Below the pieces are notes generated by a model. The model was not told where the DNA came from. It ran no database searches and saw only the letters and a program-made list of their open reading frames with translations. Both the position numbers and the translations under genes were made by a program. Positions 12,636 through 24,700 of a stretch of 64,000 nt of DNA are shown here, in pieces; positions within the stretch are counted from its first letter, which is position 1; every line of letters starts with the position of its first letter. The DNA comes from Callaeas wilsoni. Its lineage: Eukaryota; Chordata; Aves; Passeriformes; Callaeidae. The stretch lies in contig VWPU01014799.1 in NCBI GenBank assembly GCA_013398955.1, forward strand, positions 1-64,000, in the 5' to 3' direction.

Positions 12636-12766
12636 ATGCTGTGCTGCATGCCTGGCGTGGCTTTCGTCCCCGCTTTGCTCGTCAGCTGGTCCTCGGCCGC
12701 CTTCATCATCTCCTATGCGATCGCCGTGCTGGCGGGGCACGTCGAGCCCCTCGTCCCCTACATCAG
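12636..12766 (+). CDS. DRAM1: DRAM1 coding exon 1
   Basis: It encodes residues 1-43 plus two bases of codon 44, beginning [18 protein letters not shown] and covering the first membrane segment. The donor is CATCAG|gtgagg. The exon lies inside the CpG island. In-frame codons upstream are open back to at least 12534 but contain no ATG, so 12636 is the first possible AUG in this frame. The context GGCG-ATG-C has G at -3 but lacks G at +4. Confidence 0.96.
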
Positions 12767-15700
12767 GTGAGGCGGGGGCGCGGGGGCAGCGGCCGAGGTG
12801 CGGGGCTGGTGTGTGTGTGACCATGGGCGGTGTCCTCGAGGGGCTTCCCGGAGCGAGTGCGGGGTCCCCAGGGGAGGAGAGGCAGTGGAGGGGCCTCCCC
12901 GTGAGAGGGGGACACGTTGGGCACTCCCGGCACCCATCACACCTCTAGCACCTCTGAGAGCCACAGGACCAAAACACTGGAGACACGATGGAAAGGACAT
13001 GAAAGTTTTCTGCTGCTGCCAATGCAGGCCTGATCGAAGAAAAACTTTAGGATTACGTGGTGGAAGTGTAATTTTGTTTGCATAACTCCAGAACTAGGCC
13101 AAAGTGCACCAGATGATGACAGGACTCGAAGCCCTGTGATGGCTTTTGCAGTACACACATCCCCACAAACATGCATGTTTTATATTTCACTATAGGACCA
13201 ATGGGTTTAAAAGACTTCCCAAAAGATGCCTGGCATCTCTTTTCTACAACCTTAGTCATTTAAGTGCAATTCTGTGTAAATCATTCTTTATGCACGGCTT
13301 ATGTTAATATTTAAATCTAAACTGTGACGCGTTAGTGTTTACCTCTCAATAGATTAAAGGTTAGCCAGGAATCCAAGAGTGTCTCTGACATACAGAAGAT
13401 CTAAACAAGGTTTTAAAATATATCTTTCAAGATACATCTAGACCTAATTCCTTGAAGGACTTTTTGGACATGCACAATTTCAGAAGACTGCTAACCTGAT
13501 TGGCTCATACAAGAAAATTTGATTGAAAATTAGGGTTTGTCATCATAGGCAAGAGCAAATGACACCACAACCCACAAGATAGCTGAGCTTCATTCAGATT
13601 GAGCCAGAGAAAGTTTGGCTTCATGCTTATATTAGCAAAACTTTTTAAGACTCTGCAGAAATCTGGAAAGCTCTTGGAAAGCCTTGTTCTTGTACTTGAG
13701 CAGATACCCTACTGCTCATCCGTGATTACATGCAAAGCTTTACTGACACAAAAGTGCTTGTGATGAGTGCAATTTATCCATTATTACCTAACAAAGATAA
13801 AACATTTGAAATAACTGTACACAGTTTGTGTTCAGAAAGATTTTGAGATCCTGTACTAAGAAATTTGACAAATTGTTTCTTATGTTGAAACCATGTCATA
13901 GAATAAAATATATGAGAGAACAGGATGTGGTTTTTTATGTATAGTTTTATTTGCAGTTAATCTTTTGACAGCCCAGGTATCTTAACTGTGTCATTCTTTT
14001 TAAAAGGGATAGACCAAACCTTTAAGTCACAACTGTACAACTCTAAGGAATGTATCATGGCTGCCTTAACTATATTAAGTTGATATAGTTATATAAAATT
14101 AATGGAATAGCTTCCAGAAAACATCATTCCTATCCTTTAGCTCTGGAATCACAATAAAAGTCCATATACCCTAAAAAAACCCAAATAAAACAAAGACATA
14201 AGAGGCTGCACCAGTGATTCCCACTCAAATTTCAGGCCGTCTGCATTTACTAGTAAAGTTTTTTGAAAGTGTTGTTAATGTTACATCCTTTTAACACCAC
14301 ATTTGGACTAAGGAGATACATTGACTATCGATGAAGAATCTGCAGCAATTCTAAAGGCACATGGTCTAAGCACAAGAACTTCAAAGAAGATGCACTTGGG
14401 AATAGTACAAGATTTCCTTCTGAGTACTCGGGCCAATAGTCATACCATAGTTCATGTTCTTAATTTGCAGGTCATTGCTTTCGCCTAAGAATCTGAATCA
14501 TGTGATTGAGAATGTGATTTAGTAAAACTAAGAATGTTAAAAAAGAGGAAGAATGTTGCAACATTTCAGTTGTGCAATATCTTAAAATGAAGTATAAAAA
14601 TTAAATAGAGCTCATATGGGGAAATTCCAGTGACACAAAGGAGAAGAATATTGACAAACTTTAGTTCAACATTTCTGTAATTCTTATATACGTTCCCCAA
14701 GTACTCTGTGTATGCCTTGAAGTGACATTAATTTGTTTACCATGTAGCAGCTGCCATAGTGAGATACCACACCTAAATTTGTCATTGAGGCTGTCCTAAC
14801 GTCTCATCAAGTAAACCATATAAATACATTTCTGGGTAGATAAAATGAATATGATTTTGTGTTTTCTAGCAGCTAAGTCCTAAAAGACAATAAGCTTGTG
14901 CCCAAATTAGTCCTGTTACTCATACTACTCAAAATCCAAACCAATTTGGATGTGCTGGGGTGGCTGTTTCCTCATTTGAATTCTCAGTGAAAGAGTAAAG
15001 GAAATTTTCCTGAAGGTATTTGGTACCAGTTGGTACCTCTGGAGAAATCAGAATCCCTGTAGGTAGAATAGAATCTTCCTATTTTAAAAATTTGGGACTT
15101 CTGTTTGAAGAGAAATAGTTTATGAAGGCTCTGAAGAAAATTCAATGACGATGAGTCTTTTGGCCCTAAAATATTTATTCCTTGTCTCCTTCACCTTCTT
15201 GTTTTTCCACTCTTCAGAAGACTGCTTAAAATTCTACTGCATGAGAAGGTGACACAAATGCTGTCATTTTCGTACAGGCTTCCTCACCTTTTCCATGGTG
15301 GCCAAGCTCACCTGTGCACCAGCTCTAATAAGTGAGCACATTTTTGTTTCAAATATGCCATTTGCTTTTTTTCTTCTTCGTATAAAGGAGGGCATTGTCA
15401 CCAAAATATTTTTTTTTGTTAATCTTGTTTCCAAATCAGCAGACCTTAAGAAAAATTGATATGAACCCAAGTCTTCATTTAGCTTCAGGGATTTTTTACT
15501 GGAAAATGTAGCATTAAGAAGATTGTGTCCTTAGAAGTCCAGTGCAGCACTTCGTAAATACATTGTAGATGTGATATAGTATTCCTGGTATGAATTTTCT
15601 TTAAAGCATAATCTAAGACTGTTGCCTTTAAAAATCCACAACAGCAAAAATCACCTATAAACCTTTAGCTTGAGAAAATCTTTTGCTAAAAAATGGAGTT

Positions 15701-18700
15701 CAGTGCAATTTCAGGTTATTTGGATTGCTCTTATGATGTGTTCCAAGAACTTCAAATGGGTTTTTATGTGTGTGCCAATTCCATTCTCTCCTCACCTAAA
15801 GCCCTTCAAAAGCTTTGAAGTGATTACAGTCCTGTACTTACCACAGAGTGGTTTCTGATTTGAAAAAGTCCTTGAAGATTGTCACAAGTGGCCCACTTTT
15901 AAAATGGACTCCTTTTTTGTGTTAATGAAAACACTCCAGAAACAAAAGGAAAAGATAAAGTTCAAGGTTAAAAAATGGGCTAAATGAAACATGAATTAAG
16001 ATGATTTTCAGATGTGTCAAACAAACAAACAAAAAAAAGACTTAGTTTACTGTTTTCATCAATTTCATTATCAAAGAGAAACAAGATTAATACAGACTAC
16101 AAGCTGGAACAAGTCTTCAGAAAGCATTACAACAAGAAAATTCAGGTGATTAGGGATTCCTAATGCCTGAGAAGCTGTAAAAACTTGTCTAAAAGCCTGG
16201 TCCAAACTTCTGTCGTTTGAGAATTTGGAACCAATCTAGTAAAAAGCAATACACGAATTTTCTCTCTTTTTTCTATTTTTTTGCATCAGCTTTTCATCAA
16301 AAAGGATCTTTCCTTTATCCTAAGCTTCCTCCTGTTGTTGATAAATCAGCAACTTTTGTTACACAAATCCTTCCGTAACATAGAAGGAGTTGGAAAGCAA
16401 ACATGAATTTCTAAAATAATCCAGTCATTTAAGATGGTCATACTCTTCTGTCCTGAACTTAACAAAATTGTCAAAATCCTTGAGAGTGATTGCTTAGGTA
16501 GAGAGTGCTTTCTCTTTTGGGTGTTGAGAGCTTTCATGCTGAGGTCATTTTGGTTGTACTCCGTGGTAGCTTCAGAATCTTAGCACTGAAACCTAATCCA
16601 GCCTCACTGTTGGAATGAAGAGTATTCATCTTCTTGAATTATATAAAAAAATATGCCTAGCTAGTACCTACTTGTCCCATCATACACAGAATCACAGAAT
16701 CAACATAGGTTGGAAAAGACCTCTGAGGTTACTGAGTCCGGCCTGTGACCGAACTCCACCATGTCAACCAGACCATGGCACTAAGTCCAGGCTTTCCTTT
16801 AACATTTCCAGGGATGGTGACCCCACCACCTCTCTGGGCAGTCCATTTCAATGTCTAAACACCCTGTCTGTGGAGAAATTTTTTCTAACATCCAATTTAA
16901 ACCTCCCCTGGCACAACATGAGGCCATTTCCTTTTGTCCTATTGCTTGTTACCTAAGAGGCCAACCCGCACCTGGCTACACCCTCCTTTCAGGGGGTTGT
17001 AGAGAGCGATAAGGTCCCCCCCGACCCTCCTCTTCTCCAGGCTAAACATTCTCAGCTCCCTTAGCTGCTCCTCATCAGACTTGTGCTCCAGGCCCTTCCC
17101 CAGCTCCGTTGCCCTTCTCTGGACACGCTCCAGCCCCTCAGTGTCTTCCTTGTGGTGAGGGGCCCAAACTGGCAACAGCACTCAAGGCGTGGCCTCACCA
17201 GAGCCACGAACAGGGCAACAATCGCTGCCCTGGTCCTGCTGGCCACACTGTTGCTGGTGCCGGCCAGGATGCCCTTGGCCTTCTTGGCCACCTGGGCACA
17301 ATCTGGCTCATTTTCAGCTGCTGTCAACCAGCACCCTCAGGTTCTTTTCTGCTGGGCAGCTTTCTAGCCACTGCTCCCCAGCCTGCAGCGCTGCCTGGGC
17401 TTGTTGTGGCCAAAGCGTAGGACCCAGCACTTGTTCTTGCTGAACCTCCTGCCACTGGTCTTGGCCCATCAATCCAGCCTGTCCAGATCCCTCTACAGAG
17501 CCTTCTTACCCTCCAACAGATTGACACTCCCACTGTAGGAGAACGGTTTGTTCTTCTCAGAATCTTTGCTCAGTGTCCACTAAACTTTGGCATTGGCTAA
17601 AACCCTTATGTGTTCACATTCCTGATAGTAGAGTTTTTGGGTGCCTCTGTTCAAATGCACTATCCTGCCTCTTGGTACTGCCCAGTAACTGAAAACTTAG
17701 CTCACACCCAAATTATGTAAAGACTCAAGAACCTGATATTTTCCTTTGGCTTGACCAACAGAACCTGATGAAATAGGTATCAACTGGCTGTATGTTAAAC
17801 AAGAAAAAGTAACCACTAGAGAAGAAAAAACAGTGCAAAGAGGTGGCAACATCATAGTACTGTTCTTTCAACAGAGCACTCACCTTCTATAGAAGAGTTC
17901 TGCCTGAGGCAGGTTGAGCCCACATACTCCCAAGGAGTATGTTCATTCTGTGAGGAAAGGACACTCTCTGGGGTGGGTGTTTGCACACGTGTAGGGAAAA
18001 GAGGGAAAAGGATTCTATGGTGAAGGTGTTCCATTTTCTACACAACAAGTATTTTGTATACATTACGTTTTTCATAGATATAGTCGTGCATGTAGATATG
18101 TATATAAATTCTGTAGATATTCTCACACTCATGCTCCCTCTGTCTGTCCCAGTGAACTTCTAATTATCCCCTATAAGGGCAAAGTGTTTCATCAGAAGAG
18201 ACTTCCAACATCCTGGAGATAGAGTATTCTTAAGCTATATCTACATTAGTAAATTAAACAGTTCCTAGAGATGTTCCTGGGCATTGGAACACATTTTCTC
18301 GTAGGGATTTTCCTTTTAAGGAAATCAAATCCGATTCTCTCACATCTTAAGAGAGTGACTGCCATTAAATATACTGTACTCTATCACAGCGTTAATTCAG
18401 CAGATAAAAGAAACATCATTTCTAAAATGTCATTTACATAACCATGTCATTCATGAGCAGAGTACTGGTCTGTCACATCTCTGCATGTTGCATACAGAAA
18501 AAGAAGAAGTACAGTTCAAAGAATATGCTTTCAAAATATGCTTTCTTTTTGAAAAGAAATGTTTTCTACTACAAATGGAGGCTGAGTGTGCAGCAGAAGA
18601 TATATTGAAATGCCTTACACACAGAGTAGCAGTTCACACAAGTTATATTTCTCTTGGGATTTCAATTGTAAGTATCATTTATATTTCACAAGTCTCAACT

Positions 18701-21700
18701 TTTGTCTCTCTTCCTGCTTTAGTGACACTGGAACTAAACCTCCGGAGAGCGGTGTCTTTGGTTTTATGATTAATATTTCAGCACTTTTAGGTATGTATAA
18801 GGTATTTGGGTTGACCAGAATGAAGAAATGAGAATTAGTGAAAGCTGCCTGCTTAAATTGCAGAAATGTATTCAGTATGCTGCAGAAAAAGTACTCCACA
18901 GCCAAATGGCAGTATCAGGTAGATGTAATACCTGGAGAGTCAGGTCCTTAGGAGCAGTTCATGCAGGCTTAGAGGCACTTGTGTCTCTTCAGAGAACCTC
19001 ATCAGTGCGAAGCAGTCAACACGCTGGAGATAAAAGTGGAACAAAGATGGCATAATTACTCTGCAAAACCTCTGATGTAAGGAAACTTTAGGTTCTACAA
19101 TGCTTCAGCAAAGGGAAGAAAAGGGTTGAAGCAACATCTGGTTTTCTCCTCAATGTACCTCCTTCTCTACAAAATGACTGATGTGAATCAGGAAGTTTGG
19201 CATTTTTTATTATCTTCTAGAGGACAGAGGATCAAGAGCTGTGTACTTCTGTATACAGGTAGTTATGATGGCCTTAAGGCAAAGTACAAATCACATATTT
19301 TTTACCTTTTCTAAGGGCCTTATTCAGTCACATTATCATGGTGTGTTTCATATAACCTCATAGTGCCTGGGCAAAGTTACCTGATTTATATTTCCAACTG
19401 TAGATAGACTGAAACCGTGTCCTTGTTATGGAGCTGTGGAATCCAGTCTACAGCTTATTATATCCTGAAGAACCATGATTTCCTAATTCAGTACAGGTGT
19501 TTGTCAGGAGTGACCCACATATTAGGGTCACACATGTGGTGACCCTGCAAAAAGGAATTAATTCTTCAGACAATCCATTATAAGGAGATATAGTTCTGGT
19601 ACAAGGCTGCATCTCAGAGCAGAATAAAGCCTCCCATTTCCAGCTCATGGTCCTTACCTCCCTCTAATATCTGTTCCTAATGTGGAATGGCAATGCCTCT
19701 GTGCCCAAAACACACAGGAGAATGGGATTTAAATTAGCGCTTTTCTTGAACCGATGTGCAGTTAGTTCTAGATAGCAATAATGTGCAATTTTAAGACAAA
19801 GATAATGTTAAAGTTCTATCTGAAAATTCACCTGAATTAACTGCTTCATTCCAGTAGATTTAAAGGTAATATTATTTATTGTATTATGCTTATAATTTTA
19901 TTCTGCATGTCATGTGCTAGAGGAAAAGGTGTTAAAATGTAACCAATATGTGATCATTGAAAAAAACACACTTTTTTTTTGTTTTTTTTCAGCTGCAATT
20001 ACAATGTACATCAGATATTTATTAATAGAGAAGCAAAATGAGTCATCGCACTTTGTTAGGTCTTCATGCAATATTTTTACATTATGTATTGGATTGATGG
20101 GCTGCACTGGAATGGGCATAGTTGCAACTTTTCAGGTATGACCATAAATTTCATAACAAAAATGAAAATAAGGTTGTTTTACCATTAAAAATTTCAGCTC
20201 TGTAACAGTGATTCACATTATCCAAGTGGATACTTGGAAAATGGAGTGAGAATGCCTTTCTTGCTCTTGCCTTTTTTCAGTAGCTTTACAGTGACAGATT
20301 TGTTTCCTCCCTACACACAAGAATTTTTGCTAGTGCAGTTATGCCATTAAAGGGTTTTCTGTATGCTTGTCTTGTAACAGGTCTGTACGGTACCGATTTT
20401 TTTGCTGGAAAATTTTTACTGTGAACATTTGACTGTAGAAAACTTTGCTATTCCAAGTTTAGTTCGCTTATAATCAGGTAGGGCAGAATAAGTCAGACTA
20501 CCAAAAGCATCTGCATTTTTGACTGAATAATGGCACACTCACTAGCAGCATTTTCTACAAAATAAACTAATCTTATCTGACAGGTTAGAACACTGAACAC
20601 AATATCAGCCTGTTCTTTTGAGTCTGTAGGGGATGGCCTAACAACATGTTAAATCTTTTGATAGAGACATGTAGAACTACTGCTTACTTTGTCAGAAAGG
20701 GTTAGACATCTCATTACAAATCAAAGTCCACTTCTCATTGTCTGAAAGAAAATTCAGTAGAAAGAAAAAGTACTGAAACAGATTATTCATTTCACCTTTT
20801 CTAGTGAGGAAGTGTAACAGGGTAGATTCTGACAAAAGGACCAGGAAAATTGCACTGAAAGCTTCAGCCTAGAATGAAGTTAAATTTAATTCGCAGGCAG
20901 CTTGAGATATTGTCTTAAAATCTGTGGAAACAGCTATGTTATTTCTTTTGAAGGTTAGTCTACCTTGGAACATTTTGTTAAAGACTATTGTGCTCATATA
21001 GTGACACGATAACATATAGAGGAATTGAAAATAAAGATTGTCAGGGCTTCAGCAACCAGTAGAGTTTTACATGTAATGAACATGGTCTTTTCAGACAAAA
21101 AAACCCTCTGCCTTAGGCTGATAACTTGCTCTTTTTAGCTTTGCATTCAGGCAGCATGTGTGGACTGCAAACACCACAAGTACTGCAGTCTATTCTCATC
21201 ATATCTGTACTCTTATTGATAAGATTTACATGTGGCACCAAAAAAAAGTTGATGATGCCTGGCTGAAATAGAAAACAAACTCAGCTTCAATAGGGAAAAG
21301 ACAAATCAGGAATGCAAAATAATTTGTGAGAGTCAGGGAAGCAGAAACTTTGGTTCTGATGTTTCCAAAAGGATTCCTTGACAGTTATAACGCTGGTTCT
21401 TATCTAATCTCTGCTGTGTCTCATTGCCAGTCCATAAACTCCTTCATCACCTAATCTCTATTTCCTCTGCTTTGACCCTGCTTTCCATGTTAAGTGCAGT
21501 TTGTAGAAAGGGTTCAGAGCATGAAAAGGATCTAATCTAGCTAAGCATGTGATCTAGCAGATTTTCAAGCATGCTTAATTGTCCAGGAAGCTGGAAATGG
21601 TGGCTTACAAGCCATCACTCTTTTCACTCTATATGTGTAACTAGTGAACCATGCATTGCTATCCCCATTTGCCAATAGAATAACTGAGACATGAAGAGGA

Positions 21701-24700
21701 TATGAGATTTGCTCAAGATCAGGTGATTGTTTCAAGTCAGGAGATCAAAGCAAAGACGGAATTAGAAATTATGTCCTTAGTATTCAGTCTAGTTCCTCTA
21801 ACCAGTATGTCACACAGAAAACTTATATTCATGTGCACTACCTGTTTCTTCAGATAGCAGCAGCTAACCATTGTGCTGATTCTCTTTCCAGGAACTGGCT
21901 GTTCCCAGTGTCCATGACATAGGAGCTTCGGTGGCATTCGGCTCGGGTGTTGTATACATCACACTTCAGTCTGTAATCTCTTACAAGTCCTGCCCACGAT
22001 GGAACACTTACCTTATGTGTCACATAAGGATGGCCATATCCATAATATCATGCATTGCTTTCATTCCCAGTATCCTTTCTGGTGTATCCCACGGTTTTCC
22101 CTTTATGTGTCCATGGTTTTCCTTTTAAGTTATGTCATTGCTGATAAAGAATAAAAATGAGGTCACACTCTTTACCTAGGGCTCTCTAATGTATAGAATA
22201 TACATTATATAATATATAATCTATTATATATACAATATCTATTATATAATGATGTTGAGACCTCATTAACAGCATAAAGATGCGCTTTGGGGGCTTCTAA
22301 AATGCTTTCTCTCTTATTTCAGTGGTGTATTTAAAAACGATGCCCCAGTGTTCTTCACAAAATCATACACCAGTGAAGCTAGAGCAACCTGCCAACCTCC
22401 TTCACTTGACACACAGTAGGGAGGAAGGCCTGATAAAGAGAGCCACTGCTTCTACAATGAGCCAAACATACAGAAGTTAAAAATACAGGTGGCATACAAG
22501 CCTAAGTAGATGATTTTGATCATGTTGCTTGGTCTCAAAGCTGCCTCCCTTAAAGTCACACTGACTTTTCCTGTGGCATGCTATAATTAGAGTCTTCTCA
22601 CTGATTTTACTGGCTTTGGGTGATCTGCCAGTGTTGAAAACATGGCAGCAGATCATCCCATGAGTCATCCAGCTACAGCCTGCTTTTGGTTTCAGCAGCT
22701 GTGACCGGGCTTTGGAAGAGGGCCTCAGTTCCAAGAGGAAGTTGTACAAACAGATCAAGGCCCCTGTTTTGCACCACTGGAAACCAACACGGTTTCACTT
22801 CCAGCAGTGCAGGATTCTGCACCCCCAGCTCTTGGTCACAAATATCACCTAAGTTCTGGAGTGTCTCCTTTACTGCCTGTACTTTGAAAGAACCCACAGA
22901 AACGTGTTTTGATTGCTGCTACCACCTACCTTGTAATAATGCGTTTCATTTACCTGTATTCTTAATACCTTGAGTTGACATTCTGGTTGTTTAGGATCTC
23001 CTGTGATACAGAAGGGGAAGATGGGTTTGGGTTTTTTTGTAAGTAGACATTTTCACTTTTACTCGCCAGTATCGTGTAGTTTCCTTTACACTGTTTTTCC
23101 CAGTGATTGTGTTTGCTTCAAAAATTTCCATGACAAAGATTGATTGGACTCCAGGTGAAAAGGTAAAATCTTATTAGGTAGCCAGCCCACCTTGTATCAT
23201 ATTATTTAGGGAATGCTGTTATATTTATCTTAAAGCATTACAAACACGTCAGAGACTTCAAATAGTACATTATCATGAACGGATTTGTGTGATGCTGGTT
23301 TCCAGTTACTTCTTCATTAAAAAGATGTCTCTGCCGTGGGTAAGAAAACTTGTCATGGGTGATCACTCGTCAAAGAGTTAGACTTTCATTTTAACCAAGA
23401 ATTTGAAAGTTTTCCATAGAAAAAGGCTACCAAAAAAAAAAAAAAGGTATTCTGGAAATGAGTCATTTTACTTCCTTTTACAGTCAANCCCATAGAAAAA
23501 GCTACCAAAAAAAAAAAAAAGGTATTCTGGAAATGAGTCATTTTACTTCCTTTTACAGTCAATTTTCTTGAAAATTTACTTCTCACGTGAAACAATAAGT
23601 GGACCAATTTATTTCTGTAGTTTTTGAGGTTTTTTACAACATTGATTTTCTCAGCTTTTTCATCATTCTTTATTAAATAGTCTTTGATACTGTCATAAAT
23701 ATTTGGAGTCTGACCTAAAGCATACTAAAGTTAATTTTAGGTATTTGAATTAATTTCAGTGTTTTCAGAATGACAACTATGAAAAATTAATTTTTATTTT
23801 TGTATAAAATTTGTATTTTTGTATAAATTTTGCTGAAAGGAGGTATTCAAAAAACAGGTTGAATAATGCAGAGAGTGTATCCTGCTTGAAGAGTTTAATA
23901 AGAGCACACTTGGCAAATGCAGTTCAACTAAACAGTCGCAAGGCAGTTGTGAGATAAATCTTTGCAAATTAGACAATCTTAGTAATATCTTCAGGGGTTT
24001 TGTGGGTTTTTAGGAGATGCAAGGATGAAAAAATGGTTTTACTGAAACAGATGGCATGTTTGTTGATGGCACGTTAAGAAACCCTTCGCATTCTGTTTGT
24101 GTCATGTGACATAACTTTTCTATGACAGTCTTAAAAACAAAGCTCTTGTCAGGAGCTGTCATAAAGGGTAGCCCTCCATTTCAAAACATGGTGAGAATTT
24201 GCTCGGTATTGCTGAGCTCAGTGGCTTGGAGTGAAAGCTTGGAACATGGGCACTTCGGTAATCTTAACGTATCAACTGAGTGTTTTCAGGTTCATATCGT
24301 ATTCCAGTCATGCTTTGATACTGTGCTAATTGTAGTTTTCTTGTACTGCCTTTGATGTTACTGCACAAGACTTAATGCAACACATGCAACCTTGATGAAC
24401 TTACTCACCATTCTGTAAAAACAAAACGCGAATTGATTCTTTCACTACAGGGATGACAAGTCATAAATCTCACCTGTTGAATTTACAGAAGGAAATGTCT
24501 ATATCATTCCACACTTCTTTTGTTTAGCTGTTTTATCTGAAAATTTGTTTTATGTCTCATTCCGTCAGGATTATACTTACCATTTTATGAGTGCAATCTG
24601 TGAATGGACAGTGGCCTTTGGTTTCATCTTCTTCTTTTTAACATTCATTAGAGATTTTCAGGTTGGTATCTACATATTTTAGCAGTGAATTGTGTGCTAT

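Larger units (their letters stand above)
12110..12950. promoter_or_regulatory. CpG-island promoter of DRAM1
   Basis: An abrupt rise in G+C and CpG density separates this stretch from the AT-rich flanks. It covers the DRAM1 start codon and first donor. A GC box (GGGGGCGGGG) lies at 12425-12434, and no TATA box is placed sensibly for the start. The transcription start is probably between about 12300 and 12600, but I cannot fix it. Several long open frames on both strands here are a by-product of high GC. Confidence 0.85.
12767..18722 (+). other. DRAM1 intron 1 (5,956 bp)
   Basis: The intron runs from gtgagg to ctttag. Its first 200 bases are still CpG-rich. The rest is AT-rich non-coding sequence whose main identifiable content is a CR1 fragment at 16685-17540. 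I see no additional exon: open frames here are short and show no recognisable protein similarity outside the CR1. Confidence 0.9.

Noticed and set aside
12056..12948. Several overlapping open frames of 90-233 codons on both strands around the DRAM1 start
   Set aside because: They lie in the CpG island, where high GC removes stop codons. They are Arg/Pro/Gly/Ala-rich, resemble no protein, and only the frame starting at 12636 continues through conserved DRAM1 exons.
14067..14091. Inverted repeat TAACTATAT / ATATAGTTA
   Set aside because: Short AT-only arms are expected by chance in this composition.
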